Of a stretch of DNA of 64,000 nucleotides, positions 34,370 to 43,531 are shown piece by piece. The translations under genes were made by a program, and so were the position numbers. Numbering within the stretch: the first letter of the stretch is position 1; each line of letters opens with the position of its first letter. Where the stretch lies: the NCBI GenBank assembly GCA_016703005.1, contig JADJCX010000019.1, positions 1 through 64,000 on the forward strand, written 5' to 3'. Below the pieces are notes generated by a model. That model was not told the DNA's origin and made no database searches. It saw only the letters and a list, made by a program, of their open reading frames with translations. The DNA comes from Flavobacteriales bacterium. Its GTDB lineage: Bacteria; Bacteroidota; Bacteroidia; Flavobacteriales_F; PHOS-HE28.

Positions 34370-35080
34370 ATGGAACGCATCGACCGCAAGCAATTCATCA
34401 TTCGCAGCGCACAAGCCACCGCTGGCACACTGCTCGCCGGTCCGCTGCTCGCGCGCACCTTGGGCAATGCGTTGCCCGTTGATCCGTTCGCTTTCGCGCA
34501 AGTGCCACTGCCCTATGCGCCGGAAGCGCTGGAGCCCTCCATCGACAAGTTGACGATGGAGATCCACTACGGCAAGCACCACGCTGCGTACATCAAGAAT
34601 GTGAACGAGGCCATTGCTGCCGAGAAGATCGTGGCCGCCGATGTGCACGACTTCTTCAGGCAAACGTCGAAGCTGAGCGCCAAAGCCCGGAACAACGGCG
34701 GCGGTGCTTGGAACCACAATTTCTTCTGGGAAAGCATGGCTCCCGCTGGCGGTGGTCCCGAGGGCAATGTGTTGGACGCCATCAACGGGGCCTTTGGTGA
34801 CGTGGAGAAATTCAAAACAGCCTTCACCGAAGTGGCCATGAAGCGCTTCGGCAGCGGATGGGCTTGGTTGGTGGTTCAGAACGGTAAACTGGCCATCGGC
34901 TCAACGCCCAACCAAGACAATCCGCTCATGGATGTGGGCGACCTCCGTGGCGCGCCTTTGCTTGCGCTCGATGTGTGGGAACACGCTTACTACCTCAAAT
35001 ACCAGAACAAGCGCAACGAGTACGTGGCCAACTGGTGGAACGTGGTGAACTGGGGTGCAGTTGCTCACCGGATGAAGTGA
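34370..35080 (+). CDS. Superoxide dismutase, Fe/Mn type, with N-terminal export signal
   Basis: This 236-residue protein converts superoxide to oxygen and peroxide. Metal ligands appear as His in EIHYGKHHAAYIKN, His in GGGAWNHNFFWESM, and Asp and His in LLALDVWEHAYY. The first 40 residues (DRKQFIIRSAQATAGTLLAG) are extra compared with cytosolic forms and resemble a Tat-like or Sec signal, although the twin arginine is RK rather than RR. A periplasmic enzyme is therefore inferred. Mn versus Fe preference cannot be set from the sequence. It stands alone, converging on the PfkB gene. Confidence 0.92.
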   Translation: MERIDRKQFIIRSAQATAGTLLAGPLLARTLGNALPVDPFAFAQVPLPYAPEALEPSIDKLTMEIHYGKHHAAYIKNVNEAIAAEKIVAADVHDFFRQTSKLSAKARNNGGGAWNHNFFWESMAPAGGGPEGNVLDAINGAFGDVEKFKTAFTEVAMKRFGSGWAWLVVQNGKLAIGSTPNQDNPLMDVGDLRGAPLLALDVWEHAYYLKYQNKRNEYVANWWNVVNWGAVAHRMK

Positions 35081-35088
35081 TCCGCTGA

Positions 35089-36018
35089 TCACTCCTCCAC
35101 CAACTCGATATCGAAATCCACCAGATCCACGAACTGGCGGATGCGCTCATCGATCTCATCGCGCGTAAGCGTGAGCAGGCGCTCGGTGCCGAATTTCTCG
35201 CAAGCGAATGAGGCCAGCGCTGAACCAGTGATGATCGCGCGCTTCAGGTTGTCGAAGCTGTGATCCTGCGTGTGCGCTAAGTACCCGATAAAGCCTCCTG
35301 CGAAGGTGTCCCCGGCACCTGTTGGGTCGATGATGTCTTCCAATGGCAAGGCTGGTGCGAAGAACACACGGTCCTCGCCGAAGAGCAGCGCGCCGTGCTC
35401 GCCCTTCTTCACGACCAAGTATTTGGGGCCCATTGCCAGGATCTTGTTCGCAGCCTTCACCAAGCTGTGCTCTCCGCTCAGTTGGCGTGCCTCAGCATCA
35501 TTGATCGTAAGGATGTCGACCCGCGAGATGACTTCACGCAAGGCGGGCATGGCGCTGTCCATCCAAAAGTTCATGGTGTCAAGGACAACAAGCGCGGGCT
35601 GTACCTCCATCTGTTCGATCACCTTCAACTGCACCTTCGGGTCGAGGTTGCCGAGCATCACATAGGGTGCGCTGCGGTAGGCTTCAGGCAGCTTGGGGTC
35701 AAGTTCCAGCAACACGTTCAAGCGCGTCTCCAAGGTGTCGCGCGTGTTCATGTCGTAGTGGTATTTGCCGCTCCAGTAGAAGCTCTCCTTGCCCTTGAGC
35801 ACCTCAAGACCCAGCAGGTCCACTCCGCGAACACGCAGCTCGTCGAGCATGCTCTTGGGGAAATCATCACCCACCACGCTCACCAGTCCCATCTTCTTCA
35901 CGTAGTGCGAAGCGGCAAGGCTGATGAAAGTCGCGGCGCCACCCACCACGCGGTCGGCTTTCCCGAAGGGTGTTTCAATGCTGTCGAACGCTACAGTGCC
36001 AACGGTGATGAGTTGCAT
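35089..36018 (-). CDS. PfkB-family sugar or nucleoside kinase
   Basis: This 309-residue protein phosphorylates a sugar, nucleoside or related substrate with ATP. The C-terminal signature DPTGAGDTFAGGFIGYLA carries the catalytic Asp. The N-terminal region has VVGGAATFISLAASHYVKKM, the substrate-lid strand. VVKKGEHGALLFGED precedes the anion hole. Members of this branch in Bacteroidota are usually annotated just as sugar kinase; the substrate is not readable. It is a single gene, 9 bases from the dismutase stop on the opposite strand. Confidence 0.87.
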   Translation of the reverse strand: MQLITVGTVAFDSIETPFGKADRVVGGAATFISLAASHYVKKMGLVSVVGDDFPKSMLDELRVRGVDLLGLEVLKGKESFYWSGKYHYDMNTRDTLETRLNVLLELDPKLPEAYRSAPYVMLGNLDPKVQLKVIEQMEVQPALVVLDTMNFWMDSAMPALREVISRVDILTINDAEARQLSGEHSLVKAANKILAMGPKYLVVKKGEHGALLFGEDRVFFAPALPLEDIIDPTGAGDTFAGGFIGYLAHTQDHSFDNLKRAIITGSALASFACEKFGTERLLTLTRDEIDERIRQFVDLVDFDIELVEE

Positions 36019-36064
36019 GGTGATGGGGGTTCTTAACTGACCGAAGGCGGTGATCAGTGCTTTA

Positions 36065-36097
36065 TGACCCTCTCCTTGGGAGAGGGGGGTGAGGTCA
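36065..36097. repeat. REP-like palindrome
   Basis: The sequence has outer arms TGACC and GGTCA and inner arms CCCTCTCC and GGAGAGGG with a TTG loop. Palindromes of this CCCTCTCC type are widely interspersed in bacterial genomes. Only one copy is seen in this window. Confidence 0.6.
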
Positions 36098-36105
36098 GAA
36101 CAACG

Positions 36106-36125
36106 AAGGCCGCGTTAGCGGCCTT
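36106..36125 (-). terminator. Hairpin after tRNA-Asn
   Basis: The arms AAGGCCGC and GCGGCCTT with a 4-base loop form an 8-bp perfect stem. On the minus strand CGTTGTTCT follows, a weak T-run. It lies 5 bases past the 3' end of the tRNA. Confidence 0.65.
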
Positions 36126-36129
36126 CTTG

Positions 36130-36203
36130 CTCCCCGGGCTGGACTTGAACCAGCGACCCCATGATTAACAGTCATGTGCTCTAACCAGCTGAGCTACCAG
36201 GGA
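36130..36203 (-). tRNA. tRNA-Asn (anticodon GTT)
   Basis: The minus strand folds as a 74-base tRNA. The acceptor stem is TCCCTGG with CCGGGGA (one G-T pair), the D arm includes GCTCAGCTGGTTAGAGC, the anticodon stem CATGA/TCATG holds loop CTGTTAA, and the T arm includes GGTTCAAGTCC. The discriminator base is G. CCA is not encoded. The anticodon GTT reads Asn codons. Confidence 0.95.
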
Positions 36204-36318
36204 AGGTCCCTCGAAAGGGACGGCAAATGTAGCCGCACGGTGCAAAGGCGCAAGCGCGAAAACCAAGAGCAAAAAGAAAGGGGACCGAAGTCCCCTTTCC
36301 CTGAGAAAGTCACGTTGT

Positions 36319-36681
36319 TCAAGCCGCAACAGCGCTCTCGGGCTGTTTGCTTTTCCCCAAGAGTTGGAAGTCGCTCATGATCACCTCGGTCACATAGCGC
36401 TTCAGGCCATCCTTGCCTTCGAAGCTGCGGTGCACGAGTTTTCCCTCCAACGCCACGGGGGTGCCTTTGCGGAGCAGGCGGCCTACTTGATCTGCCGTGC
36501 GGCCCCAAGCGATCACCGTGTGCCACTGGGTATCCTTAACCCATTCGCCGGCGGCGTTCTTGTAGCTATCGGTGGTGGCTACGGAGATGCGGGCCACTTT
36601 CTTTCCGCCTTGGATCTCGCGCACTTCAGGGTCGAAACCGAGGTTGCCGATCAGGCTCACTTTGTTCTTCAGCGTGTTCAT
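36319..36681 (-). CDS. ssb: Single-stranded DNA-binding protein, short form
   Basis: This 120-residue protein has an OB fold: MNTLKNKVSLIGNLGFDPEV, then the aromatic and basic residues in WHTVIAWGRTADQVGRLLRKG and VALEGKLVHRSFEGKDGLKRYVTE. The ATG at 36681 starts exactly at the fold; the frame upstream is leader. The usual acidic DDDIPF tail is missing and the protein ends KQPESAVAA, so this is probably a secondary SSB rather than the main replication protein. The leader before the ATG is A/C-rich (CAACCCAACACCCAAACCCC). Confidence 0.9.
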   Translation of the reverse strand: MNTLKNKVSLIGNLGFDPEVREIQGGKKVARISVATTDSYKNAAGEWVKDTQWHTVIAWGRTADQVGRLLRKGTPVALEGKLVHRSFEGKDGLKRYVTEVIMSDFQLLGKSKQPESAVAA

Positions 36682-36955
36682 GGGTACTGGGGTTTGGGTG
36701 TTGGGTTGTTTGTTCTGGTAACGGTTTCGTCGTTGACCGGGGCAAACGTCCGGCGACCCCATTTCCGGTGTCGGAGTTCTACCGGTTGTTGGCGTACATA
36801 AGCAGTGCTAATCGTTTGCTTTACGGTACATAATTCCGCCAAAAGCCGCTGCGGACCGCATCCAACAAGGCTTCCACTACTTTCACCGATAGTGCCGCAC
36901 GGAGGCAGCGTCCACCATGGGGGTTGGCGTCTTGCACCCGTAAGGCCTTAACGAT

Positions 36956-37522
36956 TTGCGGGAACTGACCGACCAGGAACTGGTACAGGGCTGTTTGCGG
37001 GAGGACAAAAAATGCCAAGAGGCGTTGTACTCACGCTATGCACGCCGCATGTACGCCGTGTGCCTGCGCTATGCACGCCATGCGCTCGAAGCGCAGGATG
37101 TATTGCAGGACGGTTGGGTGCGCGTGTTCGACAAGCTGCACATGTTCCGTGGAGAGGGATCGCTGGAAGGATGGATACGTCGCACCATGGTACACACTGC
37201 CATCAGCAACTACCGCAAGAAGAGCTTCCAACAGGAGCGCTTCGGGTTGGAGCATTTGCCCGAGGAGCCTGTGGCCGCAACCGCGATCGATGGCCTGGGC
37301 CATGCCGAACTGTTGAAGCTGGTGGACCAATTGCCTGAAGGCTACAAGATGGTCTTCAACCTGTTCGCGATAGAGGGCTACGACCATGCCGAGATAGCCG
37401 AAATGATTGGGTGCGGCGAAAGCACCAGCCGTAGCCAACTGGCAAAAGCGCGCCGCTTCCTGCAGCTGAGAATTTCTGAACGACACGTCAAGATCCATGA
37501 AGGAGAGACATCCGATAGATGA
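36956..37522 (+). CDS. ECF-type RNA polymerase sigma factor
   Basis: This 188-residue protein has region 2 at residues of about 15-85 (DKKCQEALYSRYARRMYAVCL ... ALEAQDVLQDGWVRVFDKLH) and region 4 at about 120-175 (LDQLPEGYKMVFNLFAIEGYDH with AEIAEMIGCGESTSRSQLAKAR, where VDQLPEGYKM is the form seen). It starts at a TTG (36956), since no ATG fits. The next gene begins 26 bases before its stop, so the two are co-expressed. Sigma factors of this kind in Bacteroidota usually answer to an envelope partner encoded next door. Confidence 0.93.
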   Translation: MRELTDQELVQGCLREDKKCQEALYSRYARRMYAVCLRYARHALEAQDVLQDGWVRVFDKLHMFRGEGSLEGWIRRTMVHTAISNYRKKSFQQERFGLEHLPEEPVAATAIDGLGHAELLKLVDQLPEGYKMVFNLFAIEGYDHAEIAEMIGCGESTSRSQLAKARRFLQLRISERHVKIHEGETSDR

Positions 37523-39080
37523 CCTGTTCCGCGAGGGACTGTACAACAGCGAAGCCGTGCCGCCCGCTGAGGTATGGGAGCGTGTAGTGGCCCAGCGTAG
37601 CTGGGGGCATCGCCTGCTTGCCGGGCTGCAACGCCGTTGGGCGATCAGCCTATTTGCGTTGCTGTTGGTGGGGACGCCACTGGCTTGGTATGGTGTGCGG
37701 AGCGATGCGGCACCCGTGGCCGCGACTTCGGCGAGCACCCCAGCCGCAACTCCGGAAGAACGATCGACCAGTCTCGCTGCGAAGCAAGGCGATGAGGACT
37801 TGGGGCCTAATGCAGGGGCGCAAACGCTGCCTGATTCATTGCAGGAAAGCAATGTCGTACACGCTGCTGAACACACTCAAGGGGCCGATGGGATCCCAGC
37901 GCCAAATGCTTCTTCCGTTCCGAAGCAACGATCCAACGTAGGGCCGCACTCATCCACATCCGACCAGGACAACGTGGCTATCGCTGGCGCAGGCGTCAAC
38001 TCGCGCAAGACAGAAGAGCCCGAGCTTCTGACTTACGAACGTAGCGGAGACAAGGAACCCGGAGCGGGGTCAGTTGATGAGGCGGCGAAGACAGTCACCG
38101 CAACAAGTGCTTCTATCCGTCCGGTCGCGGAGGTTGACGCGTTGACGGCACCGAGCGGGAGTGGGAAGCTCGTTGGATCCGGAACGGACGACTATTTCGA
38201 CATGGAATTCCTACTGGCCCATCCGCACCGCATTGAGTACCCGCGCCGCCTGGACAGTATGTTGGTGAACGACCGTCCTGTGGAAGCGCCCTATGTCCTA
38301 CCCAATGGCGCATGGTGGCTGGGAGTACAATTCGGCTGGAACGAATGGAACGGCGGCTGGACTGGCGCCTCGCCGTTGGTGGATGAACTGAACCAAGCGG
38401 AGGAATGGCAGAGCGGCTGGCAAGCGGGTGTCGTTGGTGGTCGCACATGGAAAAGCGGATTTAGCGTGTCGCTTGGGCTTGAAGTGGCGAATGCGAGAAG
38501 CAGATTCCTTTTCAATGGCGCGGGTAACAACGACAGCGACACTGGAGCGTATGAGTTTGTCCTCGACACGACTTGGCAGGTGAACGCCGTTGCGCCTGAC
38601 TCCAGTTATGTGGTCTATACGTACAGCTTCGATCTGGTGGCGGTGCCTATCGGTGAACGCGGTGTGCGGTACAGCGCCAGCAACCGCTACACACTGTTGA
38701 ACATCCCTTTGGAAATTGCATGGCAGAAGAACGTGAAGCGCTTCACGTTTGCGCCGCGCCTGAGCCTGAACGCCGGGCTCTTCATCGGGCGCAATGGGAC
38801 GACATTGGAGAACGGCAGCAACGTCGACACTGGCCCGACAACGATACCCGCGAACGATCCGCGTGCTGATGATCGCTTCGGTATGCTCTTGAGCGGAAGT
38901 GCTGGAATGGATCTCGGCTATGCGATAACTGAACGAATACAACTGTTCGCGGGCCCTGGTTATTCCACGGTGCTTACCAGCTTCGGCGACAACGCATTGA
39001 GGCCGTCCATCAATGGATTCACTGTACGCGGACGATTGGTGTACGAGTTCGGGATGATGCAGCGGAAAGCGAGACCGTGA
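37497..39080 (+). CDS. Envelope protein with N-terminal cytosolic segment, one TM helix and beta-barrel-like C-terminus
   Basis: This 527-residue protein starts MKERHPIDDLFREGLYNSEA, a segment found in proteins paired with Bacteroidota ECF sigma factors. Residues of about 50-68 form a single membrane helix (RRWAISLFALLLVGTPLAWYG). A Ser/Thr/Ala/Glu-rich linker of about 180 residues follows. The final 290 residues have alternating aromatic beta strands ending VRGRLVYEFGM, like an outer-membrane beta-barrel (porin-type) fold. Genetic overlap with the sigma gene suggests the N-terminal part binds or senses for it. No zinc-binding anti-sigma motif is seen. The architecture is unusual; see the findings. 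Confidence 0.75.
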   Translation: MKERHPIDDLFREGLYNSEAVPPAEVWERVVAQRSWGHRLLAGLQRRWAISLFALLLVGTPLAWYGVRSDAAPVAATSASTPAATPEERSTSLAAKQGDEDLGPNAGAQTLPDSLQESNVVHAAEHTQGADGIPAPNASSVPKQRSNVGPHSSTSDQDNVAIAGAGVNSRKTEEPELLTYERSGDKEPGAGSVDEAAKTVTATSASIRPVAEVDALTAPSGSGKLVGSGTDDYFDMEFLLAHPHRIEYPRRLDSMLVNDRPVEAPYVLPNGAWWLGVQFGWNEWNGGWTGASPLVDELNQAEEWQSGWQAGVVGGRTWKSGFSVSLGLEVANARSRFLFNGAGNNDSDTGAYEFVLDTTWQVNAVAPDSSYVVYTYSFDLVAVPIGERGVRYSASNRYTLLNIPLEIAWQKNVKRFTFAPRLSLNAGLFIGRNGTTLENGSNVDTGPTTIPANDPRADDRFGMLLSGSAGMDLGYAITERIQLFAGPGYSTVLTSFGDNALRPSINGFTVRGRLVYEFGMMQRKARP

Positions 39081-39115
39081 TACTTGAAATGACCATGGAA
39101 CCAGTGACCAGAGCA

Positions 39116-40267
39116 ATGGAGAAGGCGCTTCGATCAGCACTTACAATAGGGGCGTTGGCCTTGGCGGCGGCATCAATGGCCCAGCCGCCATGTGGTGGGT
39201 TGATCCGCCCGGCGTTCACCTATATCCAAGCGAACCAAGAGGTGTACTTCATCGATTCATCCATTACCCACAACATATCCGTAGTGCGCTCTTGGGACAT
39301 GGGTTATTTGGGTGGAACCATTGGCGACAGCACCGAATTCTTCCACTACTTTCCCGACACGCTACCACACAACGTTTGCCTGACACTCACCGATACGGCC
39401 GCTGGTCAGTTCTGTCAAACCACGTACTGCCGGCAAGTACGCAGTGATATTGACGGCTACTGCACCGGTGTGGTGGACCCTTCATTCGTTGTTTCCGATG
39501 GCACGGTCAACGGCGCCGAATTCACCAGCACATCTACCATTCTCACACCTGCAGAGTCGTATTGGGAATTGGGCGACGGTACGACCGATACCAGTGCATA
39601 TGCCAGCCATACGTACTTGTGGCCGGGCAAGCATTATGTGGCACTGAACCATGTGGCGTATGACCAGCAGAGCCAATCGTATTGCCGTAGCAGCGCTGAA
39701 CGGTGGGTTGCGGTGGATGGCAATGGCGCCACCTGCAATCAACAACTCTTCGCCAATTTTTCTTCCTCTGGTAATGGGTCCGGCTTTTGGACATTCAACG
39801 CGGAAACCGTTACCGCTCTGGCGCAGGTGGGACTTGAGGTGTGGTCCTTTGGCGACGGCTCCATCAGTATCGGGCCGATCGCTTTGCACCAATACATCGA
39901 TGGCCTGTCATCGCACCAAGTGTGCATGTTGACCGCTGCCGTTGATGGCTTGCAGGACACGTGTTATGCATACGTGTGTCACACGGTATCGGAGGCGCTG
40001 GTGGGATTGGAGGAGGTTCGTCCCGATGAGGGACTCGTTGTATGGCCAACGCCGTTCACTGACGGGCTCACGATCTCTTTGGGGCCGACGGCACGCAGTA
40101 CCCGGATCCAATTGGTCGATGCGCTAGGCCGCGTTGTGCAACAAACGCAAGCCACTACCGACCTGTTTCAATGGTCGTTGCCAACGGTACCATCCGGTGT
40201 ATATGTCTTGCGCGTCGAACAGAATGGCGCAGTGCGCTCGATCGTCACCGTGCGCGAAGGGCACTAA
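39116..40267 (+). CDS. T9SS-secreted protein with PKD-like domains
   Basis: The product is about 383 residues from the ATG at 39116 (MEKALRSALTIGALALAAASMA, a signal peptide). ATGs at 39089 and 39095, and a GTG at 39077 overlapping the previous stop, are alternatives. Two or three PKD-type beta-sandwich repeats are indicated by SYWELGDGTTDTSAYASHTY and LEVWSFGDGSISIGPIALHQY, with paired Cys in each. The T9SS sorting domain is at the end (VVWPTPFTDGLTISLG ... PSGVYVLRVEQNGAVRSIV). It follows the sigma-linked gene without a gap and could be part of its regulon or operon. It ends against the DUF748 gene with a 4-base overlap. Confidence 0.8.
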   Translation: MEKALRSALTIGALALAAASMAQPPCGGLIRPAFTYIQANQEVYFIDSSITHNISVVRSWDMGYLGGTIGDSTEFFHYFPDTLPHNVCLTLTDTAAGQFCQTTYCRQVRSDIDGYCTGVVDPSFVVSDGTVNGAEFTSTSTILTPAESYWELGDGTTDTSAYASHTYLWPGKHYVALNHVAYDQQSQSYCRSSAERWVAVDGNGATCNQQLFANFSSSGNGSGFWTFNAETVTALAQVGLEVWSFGDGSISIGPIALHQYIDGLSSHQVCMLTAAVDGLQDTCYAYVCHTVSEALVGLEEVRPDEGLVVWPTPFTDGLTISLGPTARSTRIQLVDALGRVVQQTQATTDLFQWSLPTVPSGVYVLRVEQNGAVRSIVTVREGH

Positions 40268-42513
40268 GGCGCTGCGTCGTAGATGTATCGATAGCCGGGG
40301 GTGCCTTTCAGCGTGCCTATCTCCTCAACGGTGCCCTGCCGTACCGTTACGTTCAATGCGGGGATGCCTTTCGAAAGCAGATATTTCACCACGCCATCCT
40401 GCCGCGCGCGCTCCATCGCGGTACACTGCATCTTCACCACATCGTTCCCCAGCAGTACAAGGCTTCGTTCGGTCTCGGAAAGCCCTTTGGTTGATGGTGT
40501 TCGTTCATTGAGGAAGCGTACGAACGAACTGTCGCTCGATGATGTGTTCTCCACCTGAAGACTGTCCAGAGCAGTGCGCGGACCGGCGTCGCCGAACAAC
40601 ATCCGGGCTTTGGAATTGAACAGTGCGATGCGCTGCATTTCAGTTCGTTCGTCCACGAGCGGCACCAATGCAACGCCGATCTCGGGTTTCGCTTGCAGCA
40701 CTTGTGCAAGTTGATCGAGCGACCGGCGCTGCGACTTGTCCGGGGACACCTGCATGTGGGTGAACCGCACGGACTCCAGTTCCGCCGGGTCCACACCATC
40801 GACAGCTCGCGCCACCAGGTTCACGGGTGCGCTGACGGCTTTCGTCAGCAGGTTCTTCAGCACCTTCCAGATGATGGGCCAAGGCTTGAATTCCGGGTCG
40901 TTGATATCGCCACTTACGGGCAGGTCAAGCGCGATCACACCGTGCCGATCTTTCAGCAGGCTCACGCCCAACCGCAACGGCAGCACGGTAATGTCGGCGG
41001 CGTGCTCCTCCACCTTCTTGCCCACCCTCATCCGGTCGATGCGGATATCATTCTTCGAATCGATGTGCCCGGCGTGTACCACGGTCGTGCCGGTGTACGC
41101 AAGCACGCCATCCTCGACCGGGTGCGCGGCGTACCACTGCATGTACGGGTCGAGATCACGCACCACCAATTGCTCTACGCCCAGTTGTGCCGTGAATTCT
41201 TTGAAGGTCTTCGGGTCGATACTGAGCGCGCCGTCGAATCGCCCCAAGCCGTTGAGCAACGCAGAGCAAGTGAGTTTTGCTGCGCTGTCGGCGGTATTCA
41301 CCCGCGTGCTGAGAATGTCGAGTTCCGTGATCGTATAGTGGAACGGCTGCCCCGGCGTGTGATCGGTGAAGTCCACGGCGCCGCCAACGAAGCTCAGACT
41401 GTCGGCAGTGTATTCGTTAGCGATGAATTCTTTCGCGAGCATACTGATGTAATCGGCCAGCAGCACGAACACGTTGCTCTCGCTTGCCACCGCTGCGGTA
41501 CTGTCGGCCCCCAGATCGGTCGAGGACGCTTTCATCGATCGGCTCCAATTATCGGTGCTGTCCTTGAACATCTCGTACCGCGCATAAGCGCCCTCGATCG
41601 CCACGGTGCGCAACTCGAAGCGGCTGTCGCGTGCGGTCAAGGTGTCCAGCACGACGCGGGTGTTCTTGAGACCCACCAAGCGTTGGGCGTTCAGGTCCTT
41701 GAGCTCCAGATCGTGCAACCCGAGAATGGCGCGCAGGGCGAGTGCGCTGGTATCGCTCCAACTATCGGACAGGTCAAGGTCCAGATCAACGGTGCCGACC
41801 AGTTCGCTGCAATCCATGAGGTCCTGCACATAGGGGAGTGTGGGCGCTAGTGACACGGCCTTCAACACCGCATCGATGCCATAACGCTCCTGCTCGGTAT
41901 CGATGGTGAACGCGCCGTCCACCGTGCCGCCGGTGCTCAACCGAAAACCGAGGTCGAATTCCATACGCGCGCTGCCGGAACTGATGCGGCTGCACAGCAC
42001 ATTCAGGGCTTGCGCGCTAACAGGTGCCTTCAGCAGATCGCTATCATAGTCCACCTGGCCGTTGGTCACCTGCATATCCTCCAGATCGAAGCGAGTGACC
42101 GAGGTATCGATCGGGCCAGGCTGCTCATCTCCACCGAGTTCGATCAAGTCGGAGAAGTTGAACCGGGCACCCTACTGCGAAACACGCACATACGGCGACC
42201 TCAATTCGACCGCATGGAAACGCCAGTGATCGCGGTTCCACCAGGCCCACATATCCCACTTCACCGATGCCTTTTCCCACGAGATGAAGCGCATATCGCC
42301 GTTCCGCTCCGAGCACGAGAGGTCGGTGATCCCGAATGTTCCGGTGAAGGGGTTCAGGATGATCCGGCCAATAGTGACCCGCCGTGCTATCCACTCTTCA
42401 CTGTGGTCTTCGATATACCGTTTCAAGAGGTACGGGGCGAAGAAGGCCACCAGCAATAGCGCTACAGCCAGAACTGGCAGGCCAATAAGGATGAGGCGGC
42501 GCAGACGGCGCAT
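40264..42513 (-). pseudogene. DUF748-family (AsmA-like) protein, interrupted by in-frame TAG
   Basis: The minus strand from the ATG at 42513 encodes a membrane anchor (LRRLILIGLPVLAVALLLVAFF), then the AsmA-like start (RRVTIGRIILNPFTGTFGIT). Residue 114 is a TAG stop (42172-42174) and the same frame continues immediately with GARFNFSDLIELGG for about 630 more codons to 40264. No frameshift is needed: a single change of TAG to CAG would restore a 749-residue protein. DUF748 proteins are long periplasmic or envelope proteins related to AsmA lipid-transfer proteins. The later part includes VRFTHMQVSPDKSQRRSLDQ, typical of the C-terminal region. Either the gene is dead, the stop is an error, or it is read through. 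Confidence 0.8.
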
Positions 42514-42633
42514 GGCGAGGGGGGGGGCGAAAGGTATCGGGTGGGCAGGAGCAAGCCCTGACCTCTGCCAGTGTGCGGCGATCCTATCTTTCGGCCCCGG
42601 AATTCGGGACCACCCAAAGAACTACGAAGAGAC

Positions 42634-43476
42634 ATGAGCGCGAAAACGAAGCGGATATTGGTTCCCACGGATTTCACGAAAGTCGCCGATTGTGCCATCG
42701 GCCATGCCATGAAACTAGCCGAGCGGATCGGTGCTGAAGTGAGATTGTTGCACGTTGTGCCCAAGCCGGCCGAAGCGGAGGAGGCCCGCAAAAAGCTGGC
42801 GATAGAGAGCGAGCGAGCGAAGAAGTTGAACCCTGCGGTGAACGTTGAGGGACTGGTCCGCATCGGCAGCATCTTCGATGATATCGGCGATGCAGCGGCC
42901 GAGATCGATGCCGTCCTCATCATCATGGGTACGCATGGGCTGCGCGGCATGCAGTTCATTACCGGCAGCAGGGCGCTGCGGGTTATCTCCAGCAGTAAAA
43001 TACCCTTCATCGTTGTGCAAGAACGCATGATCAAAAGCGATGGGTACCGTGATATCGTGGTGCCATTGGACCTTGAGAAGGAGACCCGCCAGAAGCTGAC
43101 GTTGGTGGCCGACATGGCCAAATACTTCCAGAGCAAGGTGCACTTGATAACGCCCAAGGATGATGATGAGTTCTTGCACAACCAGCTGGTGCGGAACATC
43201 AACTTCAGCAAGCAGTACCTCAGCGAACGCGGCATCGAGCACGATGCGGTGATCGCCGAAGAGGACAGCTCGGATTTTGTGAAGGGAGTGATCAAGTACG
43301 CTGTGAAAGTCGATGCTGACCTGATCGCCATCATGAACCTCGCCCAAGAGAACATCTTCGGCGTGCTCGGTGTGCCGAACGAGCAGGAGATCATCACCAA
43401 CGAACCGATGATCCCGGTCATGTGCGTGAACCCGGTGAGCACCACCGTGGCCGGTGTGCCGGTCATGTTCCAGTAA
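42634..43476 (+). CDS. Universal stress protein, two-domain
   Basis: The ATG at 42634 begins a 280-residue protein made of two UspA domains: KRILVPTDFTKVADCAIGHAM ... LIIMGTHGLRGMQFITGSRAL, then DIVVPLDLEKETRQKLTLV ... DLIAIMNLAQENIFGVLGVPNE. The first domain retains the ATP-loop motif GTHGLRGMQFITGS; the second is degenerate. The longer frame upstream adds 21 residues of leader. It is a stand-alone gene in the divergent position to the DUF748 gene. Confidence 0.9.
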   Translation: MSAKTKRILVPTDFTKVADCAIGHAMKLAERIGAEVRLLHVVPKPAEAEEARKKLAIESERAKKLNPAVNVEGLVRIGSIFDDIGDAAAEIDAVLIIMGTHGLRGMQFITGSRALRVISSSKIPFIVVQERMIKSDGYRDIVVPLDLEKETRQKLTLVADMAKYFQSKVHLITPKDDDEFLHNQLVRNINFSKQYLSERGIEHDAVIAEEDSSDFVKGVIKYAVKVDADLIAIMNLAQENIFGVLGVPNEQEIITNEPMIPVMCVNPVSTTVAGVPVMFQ

Positions 43477-43531
43477 CGCGGAGCGTTGAGAGGGATGTAG
43501 CGGATGGGTCCTTCGCCCACGGCGGGCGGGA

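Noticed and set aside
40301..41850. Plus-strand frames over the DUF748 gene
   Set aside because: Antisense shadows; the minus-strand frame carries the family motifs.
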